From positions 1 to 27,277 of the forward strand of contig DASYQM010000108.1 of NCBI GenBank assembly GCA_036005525.1: DNA of 27,277 nt, read 5' to 3'. The DNA is from UBA9676 sp036005525 (GTDB lineage Bacteria > Actinomycetota > Actinomycetes > Streptosporangiales > Streptosporangiaceae). Under the pieces are notes generated by a model. The model saw nothing but the letters and a program-made list of their open reading frames with translations, did no database searches and was not told the DNA's origin. The first letter of the stretch is position 1. Each line of letters begins with the position of its first letter. A program made the translations under genes and the position numbers. Below are positions 1 through 8,129 of this stretch, one piece after another.

Positions 1-56
1 GCATCATTGGCCGCTTCGCCGCCGACCAGCTGGCAAGGGCGGGCTGGCGGCCATGA
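1..56 (+). CDS. possible C-terminal end of an upstream gene (partial)
   Basis: An open plus-strand frame enters from the left edge and stops at TGA 54-56. It would give a C-terminus of about 17 residues ending in ARAGWRP. Codon third positions are mostly G or C, as in real genes here. The fragment is too short to name, and it converges on the monooxygenase gene whose stop lies at 143. Confidence 0.3.
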   Translation, partial: IIGRFAADQLARAGWRP

Positions 57-142
57 GCCCGGCAGCCGAATCGATGGGTGTGTGAAGCTCCGCAGCACCG
101 GCTGGCTGCAAGGGCCCTCGCCCGCCGCCGGGTGATGCGATG

Positions 143-1690
143 TCAGGCAGGATCGCCGAACCAGGTCTGCAGGGTATGCCTCAGCCCGCTGGCCGGGCTG
201 GGCGTGTTGGTGCCGGCCGCCCAGGCGACGTAGCCGTCAGGGCGGATCAGCACAGCGTCCGCCGGGGGCTCGGTGGTGGCTGCGGTGATCACATCGACCC
301 GGTCGCTCCACTCCTTGGCTGCATCCGCCAGGTCGGCGCGGTCCGTGAGAACAAGAAGGACGGGCCGGCCGGGACGAAGCAGCTCGGCAGTCCTGGTGGA
401 ACCTTTCCCGGTCCGCAGGGCGACGTCCGGCATCCATCGCCCCGCCATGGCATGCGCCAGCCCGGCGGTAAGGGTGTCGTAGCGGATGTCGGCCCCGGCC
501 ATCAGGTCGCTGATGTGCCGTACGGTGCTCGGCTCGCGCAGCAGCTCTGTGAACAGTTCCCGCAGCGCGGTGATATTAGCGCCTGGTGAGAGCAGCGCCA
601 TCTGCGCGCGGGTGTGCATGATGACGCGCTGGCCCACGGGGTGCCGTTCACTCTGATAGGTGTCGAGCAGGCCTTGTGGTGCCCAGCCGTTGACCGCGGC
701 CGCCAGCTTCCATCCGAGGTTGAGCACGTCCTGCATGCCGAGGTTGAGGCCGGGGCCGCCGACGCCGCTGTGCACGTGCGCCGCGTCGCCGGCCAGGAAC
801 ACCCGCCCGTGCCGGTAGCGGTCGGCCTGCCGCGAGTTAGCCCCGGCCGACCTGCGCAGCGCCGGAGGCTCACCCCCCGTCGGCTCGCTCATGGGCACGT
901 CGCCGCCGATCACCCGGCGCACCGCGGACCGCAGCTCCTCCAGCGGCATGGCGGTACTGTCCTCCAGCGGCGAAGGCGCCCACTCGTAGACAGCCACCCG
1001 GTAGAGCCCGGGCTGGAACATCCCGTAGGTGAACATCCCGTTCTCGGTGCGGGTGAACGTAGCGGGCCGGAACCGGCCAGCGCCGGGCACTTGAAGCTCC
1101 CCGGTGCCCGGTACCGCGACGGGAGGCTGGATGGTGACCTGCCCGCTGCGGCCGACGAAGCTGCGGTCGGTGACGCCGGGGAAGTCGATGCCGCACTCCT
1201 TGCGCACGATGCTGTGGCCGCCGTCGGAGCCGACAAGGAATTTGGCGGCGAGCTCGTAGCGCCCGCGCGGGCTCCGCACGTCGATGGTCACCAGGTCGGC
1301 TGTCTGGCGCACCGCGGTCAGCTCGTGCCCGCGCCGGATCTGAGCGCCCAGCTCGCGGGCGTGCTGCTCGAGAAGCTCTTCCATCCGGCGCTGGGGGATG
1401 GGCAGTGCGTACAGCGCATTACTGTCCAGGGCGGACAGATCCAAGGGCAGCGCGCCGAACTGGAAACCCGGTACCGGCACCGGTGGCCTGCAGCTGCCGC
1501 TGAACCGCTCGTACAGGCCACGGTAGTCCAGCGCCTGCACGACCCGGCCGACCAGCCCGTTGGCCTTGGGAGCGGTGGGTCGTTCCAGCAGGCGTTCCAG
1601 AACGACCGGGCGCACGTCGGCCAGCGCAAGCTCGCAGGCCAGCAGCAGGCCGTTGGGACCGCCGCCAGCGATCACGACGTCGGTTGTCAT
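143..1690 (-). CDS. FAD-dependent aromatic monooxygenase (PheA/TfdB, rifampicin-monooxygenase-like)
   Basis: A 515-aa flavoprotein of the group A (PHBH-fold) hydroxylases, which use NAD(P)H and O2 to hydroxylate aromatic or polyketide substrates. Visible motifs are the N-terminal dinucleotide-binding GGGPNG (residues 9-14), the FAD/NADPH motif with GSDGGHS (154-160) and the second FAD motif with GDAAH (301-305). A thioredoxin-like C-terminal domain, as in PgaE, MhpA or Rox, follows from about residue 430. I chose the ATG at 1690 because AGGGAGG lies a few bases upstream; an in-frame start 8 codons earlier would put that site inside the gene. The gene lies 85 bp downstream of a TetR regulator on the same strand and is probably co-transcribed with it. 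The pairing suggests that a phenolic or antibiotic-like ligand induces it. The substrate cannot be read from sequence. Confidence 0.93.
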   Translation of the reverse strand: MTTDVVIAGGGPNGLLLACELALADVRPVVLERLLERPTAPKANGLVGRVVQALDYRGLYERFSGSCRPPVPVPGFQFGALPLDLSALDSNALYALPIPQRRMEELLEQHARELGAQIRRGHELTAVRQTADLVTIDVRSPRGRYELAAKFLVGSDGGHSIVRKECGIDFPGVTDRSFVGRSGQVTIQPPVAVPGTGELQVPGAGRFRPATFTRTENGMFTYGMFQPGLYRVAVYEWAPSPLEDSTAMPLEELRSAVRRVIGGDVPMSEPTGGEPPALRRSAGANSRQADRYRHGRVFLAGDAAHVHSGVGGPGLNLGMQDVLNLGWKLAAAVNGWAPQGLLDTYQSERHPVGQRVIMHTRAQMALLSPGANITALRELFTELLREPSTVRHISDLMAGADIRYDTLTAGLAHAMAGRWMPDVALRTGKGSTRTAELLRPGRPVLLVLTDRADLADAAKEWSDRVDVITAATTEPPADAVLIRPDGYVAWAAGTNTPSPASGLRHTLQTWFGDPA

Positions 1691-1775
1691 CGGGATACCT
1701 CCCTGCTCCGCCACCCGGGACAGGGCATGGCGGGATAGCGGCCCGTGGTGGGCCGGATGTGGTGGAGATTGGGGC

Positions 1776-2399
1776 CTATACGGTTGCCGGCGCGGGCAGG
1801 CCGGCTGCGATCTGGGTCAGCGCGTCACGCAGCAGCGGCGCGAGCGGCACCGGCGGCTCGGCGCGCAGCCACTGCTCGTTGGCCACCCGGATGGCCGCAC
1901 CGATCGCGGCCGCCACCAGCCGCGGGTACAGATCCCGGTCGGCATTACTGCCGGTCCGCTCGGCGATGACGATCGCGCACTCTCGCTCGGCGGCCGCCCC
2001 GGCCCTCAGGAACTCGCCCTGCAGTTCCGGTTCACTGAGCATGAGCCGGACGCCCGCGATCCACTCGGGCTCCGGGCTGGCGCGCTCGCCATCGGCTTGC
2101 GCCACGACAGCGCAGGTGATGGACCCCCACAGCGGCTCGCCGGGAGGCCGTGCCCGCAGCAGGTCCGCGATCCGGCGCGCCCGCTCGACGTGCCGCCACG
2201 TGATGGCTTCGGCCTTGCTCGAGAAGTAGTTGTTGTACGTGCGGGGCGACACGCCCGCCTCGGCGGCGATGTCCTCGACCAAGACGTTGCCCAGCCCGCG
2301 TTCGACGGCCAGCCGCAGCGCTGCCCAGCTCAAGGCCTCTCGGGTCTGCTGTTTCTTGCGCTCCCGCAGGCCCGGCCCGGCAGCTCGCGACGCGTCCAT
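1776..2399 (-). CDS. TetR/AcrR family transcriptional regulator
   Basis: A 207-aa one-component repressor. The N-terminal helix-turn-helix spans about residues 41-66 (VEDIAAEAGVSPRTYNNYF...K), the classical TetR DNA-binding unit; the C-terminal part is a helical ligand domain with no clear relatives visible by eye. It is the first gene of a likely two-gene unit with the FAD monooxygenase. A dyad sequence at 2421-2450, just upstream of its ATG, is a candidate self-operator. The likely role is ligand-relieved repression of itself and of the monooxygenase. Confidence 0.92.
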   Translation of the reverse strand: MDASRAAGPGLRERKKQQTREALSWAALRLAVERGLGNVLVEDIAAEAGVSPRTYNNYFSSKAEAITWRHVERARRIADLLRARPPGEPLWGSITCAVVAQADGERASPEPEWIAGVRLMLSEPELQGEFLRAGAAAERECAIVIAERTGSNADRDLYPRLVAAAIGAAIRVANEQWLRAEPPVPLAPLLRDALTQIAAGLPAPATV

Positions 2400-2420
2400 G
2401 ACCGAACCCTAACCCAAACA

Positions 2421-2450
2421 TGCGTGATACGCAATATTTCAGGTCACGCA
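2421..2450. promoter_or_regulatory. candidate TetR operator (dyad repeat)
   Basis: TGCGTGATACGCA at 2421-2433 is a perfect 5-bp inverted repeat around a 3-bp centre. A further TCACGCA at 2444-2450 is the exact reverse complement of the first seven bases, TGCGTGA. The site is 22-51 bp upstream of the TetR start, where autorepressor sites usually lie, in a locally AT-richer stretch that would also hold the promoter. Binding is inferred, not shown. Confidence 0.55.
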
Positions 2451-2549
2451 CTATTTCTCCCCGCGCGTACCGCCTGAACGGCTGTGGGCGCGAAATCCGG
2501 CCGGGCCGCCACCGGGGCGGTTCAGTGCCGACGATGCCCAGCAGGGGTG

Positions 2550-3080
2550 TCAATCACCGGTGACGCCGTCGATTCGCTCCCGGATGAGGTCGGCGTGGCC
2601 GTTGTGGCGCGCGTACTCCTCGATCATGTGCAGGTAGATCCAGCGGATGTCCCGGGTGCGCTCCGGGTGATCACCGTGGCTGGGCACGACATCATCAAGC
2701 TGTTTTCCGGCGACGGCGGCGCGCGCATGCGCTATTTCCTGTTTGTACGCCTCGATATTGGCGGCCGCGTCCGCGCCGTCAAGCGCCTCGAAGTCCTGGC
2801 CGGTCTGGTCCGGGTCGTAGGGAAAGGGCAGGTCGGTGTTCGCCGCGTGCATGCGAAACCACCAGCGCTCGACCTCGGTCATGTGCCGCACCAGGCCCAG
2901 TAGCGACAGCCGGGACGGCGGGACCGCCCGCTCCTTGAGCTGGTCGGCGGTCAGGCCAGTGCACTTGAGCAGCAGCGTGGCGCGATGGAAGTCCAGCCAG
3001 GCCTCGAGCGCCGGGCGCTCACCCAGGATGCGTGCAGGGTCGGTGCGCTCAATTTGCGGGGCGGTCCACGATCCGGTCAT
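2550..3080 (-). CDS. DinB-like DUF664 family protein (mycothiol-dependent transferase-like)
   Basis: A 176-aa four-helix-bundle protein of the DinB/YfiT superfamily, DUF664 branch. The conserved elements are an N-terminal SWTAPQIERTDP-type opening, the GLVRHMTEVERWW helix and the C-terminal HMIEEYARHNGHADLIRE helix. The histidines of the last two helices form the metal site in this superfamily. Many actinobacterial members are mycothiol-dependent S-transferases or damage-inducible proteins; which applies here is not visible. The start at 3080 gives the usual family N-terminus, although its ribosome site is weak. The frame stays open upstream, but the extension is unlike the family. It appears to be a single gene. 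Confidence 0.88.
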   Translation of the reverse strand: MTGSWTAPQIERTDPARILGERPALEAWLDFHRATLLLKCTGLTADQLKERAVPPSRLSLLGLVRHMTEVERWWFRMHAANTDLPFPYDPDQTGQDFEALDGADAAANIEAYKQEIAHARAAVAGKQLDDVVPSHGDHPERTRDIRWIYLHMIEEYARHNGHADLIRERIDGVTGD

Positions 3081-3421
3081 AGCGCCACGGTAGCTGTGGC
3101 CTACTACCCCGGTCGATCCCACGACCAGCCAGTGACCGCCGGGTGGCGGAGCTGTCCAATGATCGGCGTCCCGACCCGGGCGGCAGCGGCCCGCGAGGCG
3201 GCCCGGATGAGCATCGCAGCGCCAAGCTAGGCATCCCGCTCGCCAACCTGGGCACCCCCGGTGCCAAGCCGGGCAGACTTCCCGATGTGCTGGCCGGCCT
3301 GGCCTGCCTACGGTCGTTGCGACAGTTCCGGCGACCGGAGGGGAGGCCACCCATGACGCCCACGGCCTGGTCGCTGACCACATCTACCAGGTCCAAGGGA
3401 GATCGTGAGGGGAGACGGCAG
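3081..3421. other. intergenic region with three 21-bp tandem repeats
   Basis: No convincing gene lies between the DinB-like gene and the small protein at 3422. The stretch contains three head-to-tail degenerate 21-bp units at 3221-3283, each starting GCCAA and carrying GGC about ten bases on (GCCAAGCTAGGC, GCCAACCTGGGC, GCCAAGCCGGGC). A ribosome-binding site for the next gene lies near 3408-3414. Confidence 0.5.
3221..3283. repeat. three 21-bp tandem repeats, possible regulator sites
   Basis: Units start at 3221, 3242 and 3263. Each begins GCCAA and contains a short dyad (GCC...GGC). The 21-bp period equals two DNA turns, so all units face the same side of the helix, as in cooperative operators. 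The units also stay in frame (21 = 7 codons) and could be read as a heptapeptide repeat if the downstream gene started further upstream. Confidence 0.45.
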
Positions 3422-3925
3422 ATGGGAGCCACCCGCGTGGGCGAGGCCGGCAGCGTCGCCGCAGTGATGAGCTTGGCATTCCGGCGGGTCGCCGACATCC
3501 CGGTCGAGACATTCGTGGCCGCACTACAGGACTGGGAGCGCACCGGACAGGAACGCGACCTGCACATCGGTCACAGCCGAATCCGCGGGCCGATTGAGCA
3601 CTACCCGGACCCGGGCACGTTCCGAATCGGAGTCCGCCTGGCCAGGGGACGGCTTCGCCCGCCACTGCCCATGAGGCTGGAGGTCGACCGCTGGACCTGG
3701 TCGCCCGCGAGGACCGTCCTTGAACTCATTCCATGTAAGCTCGTCCGGCCCACCGCGGCGTACTTCCGGGCCGGCCACCTCCTGCTGGACTCGTTGACTC
3801 ACCTGCTGCCGCAGCACGCCGCTAGGAGCCACGCTGCGGACTTGCAAATCCAGCGATCTGGCGCCGCCGACCCGGCGCTAGCGGTGGGACTCGAGCCCGG
3901 CAGCTGCCGTGGACCCGGGCGCTGA
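3422..3925 (+). CDS. conserved hypothetical protein, about 167 aa
   Basis: I do not recognise a named family with certainty. The central part (about residues 18-125) reads as a compact domain: FRRVADIPVETFVAALQDW, then an alternating strand pattern with many charged and aromatic residues, ending in LLDSLTHLL. The layout of strands plus a long C-terminal helix resembles SRPBCC/polyketide-cyclase-like small-molecule binding folds, but that is only an impression. The ATG at 3422 has a GAGGGGAG ribosome site with about 7 nt spacing and is preferred over upstream in-frame starts. The last 35 residues are low-complexity and may be poorly conserved. The gene stands alone, with the TOPRIM gene converging on it. 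Confidence 0.6.
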   Translation: MGATRVGEAGSVAAVMSLAFRRVADIPVETFVAALQDWERTGQERDLHIGHSRIRGPIEHYPDPGTFRIGVRLARGRLRPPLPMRLEVDRWTWSPARTVLELIPCKLVRPTAAYFRAGHLLLDSLTHLLPQHAARSHAADLQIQRSGAADPALAVGLEPGSCRGPGR

Positions 3926-4100
3926 ACGTCCTCGCCGCCACCGGCAGCGGAGGCAGCCGCGTCGAGCTGCGAGCATTCACTGGGCACGCTCGTGGCGGCC
4001 ACGAAAGGACTCACCGAGAACGCGAACACCACGGGCAGGGGATCCGCGCCGGCGCCGGCTTACCGGCCGCTCGATCCAAAGAAGGTCGTGATGAACCACA

Positions 4101-4790
4101 TCAGTGAGCGAGCACGCGGTCAAGCGGGCGGGGAGTCTGGGCCAGGTCGAGCGCTTGTGCCAGCAGGCGTGCGTACTGGCTCTTGCGGCCTGACCGGGTT
4201 CCCATGAACCGGTGCAGCTGCTCGCCGGCGGTTTGCCGCCGCTGGGCGGGCTGTCTTTGAAACACGCGGAGGGACCGCAGCTCACCGTGCGCCTGGATGA
4301 TCTGCTCGACCGCGACGGTGCCAACAGCGCGGATCAGCTCGTCCTCCAGGTCGGCGGTGCACACGTAGAACCCGAGCGCTTCCATGCTGGCACGCGATGT
4401 GCCGGACCAGAGCCCGCCGCGTGCCAGGGCGCCGCGGACGTAGTCTTCCTGGCCGGCGTCATACAGGCCAGCGAGCTTGGCGTTGATCCCGCGCGGGCCG
4501 AGCACGTCCAGGAAGTAACCGATGCTGGTGGCACCGCCCATGGCCACGACATGAATGCCGCCACTGCCGAGGGCCTGGCCACGCCGGCCGGCCAGGGTCT
4601 CCAGCGCGGCCTTGTCGCTCCTGCCCTCGACGAGAATCACCTTCTGCGCCATGCTGATCCTGGCCAGATCGATACTTACCCCGGCAAGGTCCATCACGTC
4701 AGCACCGCCGGCCACGGCGCAAACCGCAATCCCACCATTGGAGTCTGCTCGGCCGCGCGTGCCGAGTCGAATGGTTAACTCGTCCGCCAC
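4101..4790 (-). CDS. TOPRIM domain protein (OLD-nuclease-like, stand-alone)
   Basis: A 229-aa protein of the actinobacterial TOPRIM nucleotidyl-transferase/hydrolase family. The conserved glutamate motif is VILVEGRSDKAALETLA (about residues 51-67), and the second acidic motif is the degenerate LYDAGQED. The family signatures ADLEDELIRA and FMGTRSGRK follow in order. Unlike OLD nucleases it has no ATPase domain. TOPRIM folds bind Mg2+ and act on nucleic acid phosphodiesters; the actual substrate of this family is unknown. A GTG start at 4790 is assumed; a shorter start is possible. It begins 38 bp after the DUF2278-LTD gene on the same strand, so the two may form an operon. Confidence 0.82.
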   Translation of the reverse strand: MADELTIRLGTRGRADSNGGIAVCAVAGGADVMDLAGVSIDLARISMAQKVILVEGRSDKAALETLAGRRGQALGSGGIHVVAMGGATSIGYFLDVLGPRGINAKLAGLYDAGQEDYVRGALARGGLWSGTSRASMEALGFYVCTADLEDELIRAVGTVAVEQIIQAHGELRSLRVFQRQPAQRRQTAGEQLHRFMGTRSGRKSQYARLLAQALDLAQTPRPLDRVLAH

Positions 4791-4828
4791 CGATTGCTGT
4801 GGCCCTCAGCCCGCCGTCGTCAGCATGT

Positions 4829-5854
4829 TCAAAAGACGATGCTCCATCCCTCGGCGGCGGCTTGGGCCTGGGTATAGGCGACGCCATGGACCTTCAGACC
4901 GTCCGGGTTGAGCAGCGTGATCAGCCCGCCTCGATTGCCGAGCTGCACCGGCGCCGCAACCTGGACACGGACGCTATCGCCTGGGGCCAGCAATCCGCCG
5001 TGGAGCACCATCTGGCGCTTGTCGCGGTCCAGGATCGACCAGCCGGTCAGGTCAACCTGTTGCGGGCTGGCGTTGAGCAGCATGACCGTCTCGGCCTCTG
5101 GCGCCGGCCCCGGGGGGTTGACCAGTGCCGCGACGATCCGCACCATGTGGTCCGGCTCGCCAGGCCCAGGAACGGGCGCGGGGCCCGGCTCTGGCAGCTC
5201 GGGGACGGTGTGCCCGGTCTGGTCGTCGGTGTGCCATTGCTGCGACTGAAACGCCAGGAAGACCCCGACCCATTGGTCCTGGGCCGGGTAGTGCAGCAGC
5301 AGCCCGCCGTCCTGCCAGACCCCGTCGTCCTGGCGGAAGCGCTGACTGTTGCCCTGATTCATATGGATGTCATGAACCCCATTGCCGGGCAGGAAGCCAA
5401 AGATCTTGTCCGGGATCCCAGCTTCCGGCCCCCAGCGCTGCCCGAAGGCATACAGGCGGGCAGCTGGGTCCGCGGCGGCGCGGCGCACGAAGTGGTCCAG
5501 CTTGTCGGCCAGGTCGTTGTCGGGCCCGGGCACGCTGGCCGGCACCGGCCGCATCTGCTGCCGGTCGAACAGGTTCGCGCGGATAAAGTCCAGCGCCATC
5601 CCACCGGGCTGGCTGGCCAGCGGGGTGAAGCCCGCCGGCAGGCCGGGCAGGCCCTGGGTCACGGGGTGACGGAAGTTCTCGTCGGCCACGTACAGCAGCT
5701 CCGCGGGCTTCTCTTGCGACAGCACATTGACCGCCACCCGAAAGTCGGCCTCGCCGCCACGGACACGGATCTGGTAATGCGGCGAGTCCGTGCCACCCTC
5801 GGCGTGCTGACCGGCCACGCTGCCGGCCAGGACCCCATAGCTTGCCAGTGGCAT
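4829..5854 (-). CDS. DUF2278 (YukJ-like) protein fused to a lamin-tail domain
   Basis: A 341-aa protein. Residues 1-217 match the DUF2278/YukJ family: the MPLASYGVL opening, SPHYQI, ELLYVADENFRHP, PGPDNDLADKLDHF, YAFGQRWGPE and the conserved HDIHMNQGN and DGVWQDGGL blocks. A proline-rich linker (about 218-233) leads to a lamin-tail/LTD-like beta-sandwich (about 236-341; VMLLNASPQQVDLTGWSI, LAPGDSVRV, GGLITLLNPDG). LTD domains often occur on secreted or nucleic-acid-associated bacterial proteins. The YukJ biochemical role is unknown, and the His/Asp-rich HDIHMNQG core suggests metal binding. The start at 5854 has a GAGGGGG ribosome site at good distance; no signal peptide is seen. The TOPRIM gene follows. 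Confidence 0.88.
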   Translation of the reverse strand: MPLASYGVLAGSVAGQHAEGGTDSPHYQIRVRGGEADFRVAVNVLSQEKPAELLYVADENFRHPVTQGLPGLPAGFTPLASQPGGMALDFIRANLFDRQQMRPVPASVPGPDNDLADKLDHFVRRAAADPAARLYAFGQRWGPEAGIPDKIFGFLPGNGVHDIHMNQGNSQRFRQDDGVWQDGGLLLHYPAQDQWVGVFLAFQSQQWHTDDQTGHTVPELPEPGPAPVPGPGEPDHMVRIVAALVNPPGPAPEAETVMLLNASPQQVDLTGWSILDRDKRQMVLHGGLLAPGDSVRVQVAAPVQLGNRGGLITLLNPDGLKVHGVAYTQAQAAAEGWSIVF

Positions 5855-6384
5855 CTCGTCCCCCTCAAAGGCGGCTATCCGCTGGTGGATTCCGCAACGA
5901 TTCCCCGTCGATAATGGCAGGATCCCCATCTTGGAGAAGTTCGCCGGGCACCAGGCTAGGGCCGCGTCCCTGCTGGGCGGCGGGCTTCTTAGCCATAAGG
6001 GCAGGCGCGTGCAAGTCGCGGCTTGTGTTATCCCATGCGCCGTGGACCGCACCGCCTGCCCGCCACGTGCGCCTGCTGGCCTGCCTTACCCGGCCGCGAC
6101 ATACGGGCGCAGCCGTTTGAGATGGTTCATCACGGCGAAGCGAGGGTATCGCTTGGCCAGGCCCGATTCGTGGTGTCTCCACGTCCCTGGGAGGCGGAGC
6201 ACATTCGGGTTCGTTCCGATTTGTATCTCATGATCAGCGATGATCTCCTCTCCGCGAATGGACGGCCAACAATGCGCCACAGGTGCCCGCTCATGCCTCT
6301 GCGGGGGCGTTTGCCGGATCACGGACTGCGTCCTGGGCGGATCAGCGCACTGGCTTGGCGGTAAGGACGGCAGCGGCGGCGGCG
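5855..6384. other. 530-bp region without a convincing gene
   Basis: This is the spacer between the DUF2278 gene and the GNAT gene. A minus-strand open frame ending near 6086 has a C-terminal stretch that reads as plausible protein (GLAKRYPRFAVMNHLKRLRPYV), but it has no recognisable start or ribosome site and I cannot assign it. It may be a decayed gene end. Confidence 0.35.
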
Positions 6385-6933
6385 TTATCGTGCCTGCCAC
6401 TGGCGTCGGGTGATTCTGTACATCACCCATCTGCGGCCGTACTCGGTCAGCGAGGCGACGGGCGCCCAGCCTGCTCGCTGGAAGACCGTCCGCATCGCAA
6501 CGTTGGCGGGATCGGTCGGAGCTTCGACGGTCTCCGCCGCTGCGTGCTCGAACAGCCAGTCGGTAAGCAGAGCAAGCGCCTCGCGCCCGTAACCCCGGCC
6601 ACGGGCGCTCTCCCGGAGACCGATCCCTACCTCAAATGTCCCCGGGGGAAGCGGGCGGCCCGGGGGCACGAAGGTCTGGATCCGCCCAATCGGCACGCCG
6701 TCAAGGTCAATGGCGAGATCAAGCCAGCCATCGGCCAGATGCCCCGAACGCTGCAGGCGGGCCTTGAAGCCCGCCTCATCAGGCAGTTCAGCGATCGTCA
6801 TCGGATCGGCATCGGCCATGGCCTGCCATTCCGCCTCGACCTCGCCGGGCCGGAACGCCCTGAGCAGCAGCCGTGACCCACAAATCCGGACCTCGCCGGC
6901 GCCAGTCGTGCTGGCCTGCCCATCTTCATCCAT
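6385..6933 (-). CDS. GNAT family N-acetyltransferase (RimJ/RimL-like)
   Basis: A 182-aa acetyl-CoA-dependent acyltransferase. The opening ICGSRLLLRAFRPGE is typical of the RimJ/RimL (Acetyltransf_3) branch. The acetyl-CoA pyrophosphate loop is ARGRGYGREAL (about residues 111-121), and the distal PANVAMRTVFQRAGW motif completes the fold. Members acetylate protein N-termini, spermidine or antibiotics; the substrate here is unknown. ATG at 6933 and TTG at 6936 are both possible; GGAGG lies 9 nt before the TTG and 12 nt before the ATG. The gene starts 52 bp after the end of the unrecognised gene at 6985 and may be read with it. Confidence 0.9.
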   Translation of the reverse strand: MDEDGQASTTGAGEVRICGSRLLLRAFRPGEVEAEWQAMADADPMTIAELPDEAGFKARLQRSGHLADGWLDLAIDLDGVPIGRIQTFVPPGRPLPPGTFEVGIGLRESARGRGYGREALALLTDWLFEHAAAETVEAPTDPANVAMRTVFQRAGWAPVASLTEYGRRWVMYRITRRQWQAR

Positions 6934-6984
6934 CAACGACGCTCGCCTCCGGCGCCATCGCCCGGCGTGGGCGATCGGGTTCGG

Positions 6985-7698
6985 CTACTTGCTGTACACC
7001 AGGTAGCGGTTGGGCAGGTCGTGCCGCCATCCCGGAGGGGCCGGCGGGACGAACAGGAACCCAGGGTCGCTGTCCGCGTCGAAGAAGTTCGTCGCGAAGG
7101 CGGCGTACGGCTGGCCGGGGTCGACGATGTCGAGCGTCACGTTGGCCTCATACACGGCCGCGTCCGGCCCCGGGTTCGGGGTAGGCAGCGTGAAGATGGC
7201 GAAGGACAGCGATGGCGCGACGGGGCCGTAGGTCCCTGTCTGCACCAGTGTGGTGTGGGTCAGGTCGGTGAGGTTCATCAGGTCCAGCGAGACCCGCCAG
7301 CTCCGCCCGCCCAGCTGCACGGTGGGCGGGACGGCGAAGCCGTCCGGGATGCTCACCATCGGGTTGACGAATATGTAGGCGACAAGGTAGGCGGGCTCTC
7401 CGGCCGCGATTACCTTGCTCGGCTGGTACGGCGGCAGGGCGATGGGCTGGAGCGGTGACGTTGCCGCCACATCGAACGCGACGTACTGGCCGACCGTGGG
7501 CTCGCCGATTCTCACGATCTCCTCGCGGGAACCGTTCGAATTGCCCGCGATCTCCGCGAGACGCTTCGTGGTCGCCTCGTTGAGCTTGGCCATGTAGTCC
7601 TGCGCCCACTGCTTGGCCGCATCCATGGTCTGGTCCGGTGCTTCCGGTGTCGGCCCCTCGGGTGGAGCGACGGGCGTTTTGGTGTCGGCAGTCATCAT
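6985..7698 (-). CDS. hypothetical protein, about 237 aa
   Basis: I do not recognise this family. The N-terminus is proline- and acid-rich, followed by an amphipathic helix (about residues 25-48, rich in A, K and E). Residues 60-230 look like a beta-rich domain with aromatic pairs (PAYLVAYIFVNP, WRVSLDLMNLTDLTH, YAAFATNFFDADSDPGFLF). No signal peptide or membrane segment is seen, so it is probably cytoplasmic or released by another route. The start is one of the two adjacent ATGs at 7698/7695, preceded by AAGGGGGC. The frame stays open upstream into an IS5 transposase relic, which is not part of this gene. The GNAT gene follows on the same strand. Confidence 0.65.
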   Translation of the reverse strand: MMTADTKTPVAPPEGPTPEAPDQTMDAAKQWAQDYMAKLNEATTKRLAEIAGNSNGSREEIVRIGEPTVGQYVAFDVAATSPLQPIALPPYQPSKVIAAGEPAYLVAYIFVNPMVSIPDGFAVPPTVQLGGRSWRVSLDLMNLTDLTHTTLVQTGTYGPVAPSLSFAIFTLPTPNPGPDAAVYEANVTLDIVDPGQPYAAFATNFFDADSDPGFLFVPPAPPGWRHDLPNRYLVYSK

Positions 7699-7784
7699 CT
7701 GCCCCCTTTTCTGATCTGCCTGCAGTCGCGCTGGCCGCAGTTGCTCTCGTCTGGGCAGAGGGCCGACCGTCACTCTCAGATACA

Positions 7785-7962
7785 TGCTGTGACGGTTTCG
7801 TGCCGGTGCCCGGGCGGCGCGGACGGACTGGGAGTCGATGACCGTGGCCGCGCGCTGGGCCTTGCGCCCAGCAGCCGCCCTGACCCGGGTGCGCAGCAGC
7901 CCAACGGCCCACCTGCGGTTGCGCCGGGTCAGCGCGTGCCACGGCAGGGCCGAACCTGCCAC
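7785..7962 (-). pseudogene. relic of an IS5-family transposase
   Basis: About 60 codons on the minus strand read LRTRVRAAAGRKAQRAATVIDSQSV. The VIDSQSV block with the preceding LR.RVR.AAGR is characteristic of the middle of IS5-family transposases (around the first catalytic Asp). Nothing of the catalytic remainder follows: after about 25 codons the frame dissolves and then runs into the hypothetical gene. No terminal inverted repeats were found. This is a truncated scar, not a functional element. Confidence 0.6.
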
Positions 7963-8034
7963 TTGCCCGCTTCATCCATGTGGGCGCGCGCCGCGGCCCC
8001 GCGGGAGGGCCGTTAGTTCACACACTGAAGCCAT

Positions 8035-8050
8035 TTCGTTCTCAAACGAA
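8035..8050. terminator. small inverted repeat, possible terminator
   Basis: TTCGTT, the 4-nt loop CTCA and AACGAA form a perfect 6-bp hairpin about 80 bp beyond the stop of the minus-strand gene 8130-8405. It has no T-tract, so the terminator call is weak. Confidence 0.25.
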
Positions 8051-8129
8051 GACGACCCCGCACAGCTACAAGTCAGTGAAGTTGGCGCGTGGTGAGATCC
8101 ACCTAGGTTGCTATGGGAATCTTATCCTT

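Noticed and set aside
614..1738. Long plus-strand open frame opposite the FAD monooxygenase
   Set aside because: Its protein has no recognisable domain, and the opposite strand encodes a complete flavoprotein. Long antisense frames are normal in high-GC DNA.
3080..3383. N-terminal extension of the DinB-like protein
   Set aside because: The in-frame extension is Trp/Gly/Arg-rich shadow sequence; the family N-terminus begins at 3080.
4799..5914. Long plus-strand open frame opposite the DUF2278 gene
   Set aside because: A shadow of the real minus-strand gene; low-complexity product without a ribosome site.
7699..7962. Fusion of a transposase part to the hypothetical protein at 6985
   Set aside because: The open frame runs through by chance; a ribosome site and double ATG at 7698 separate the two.
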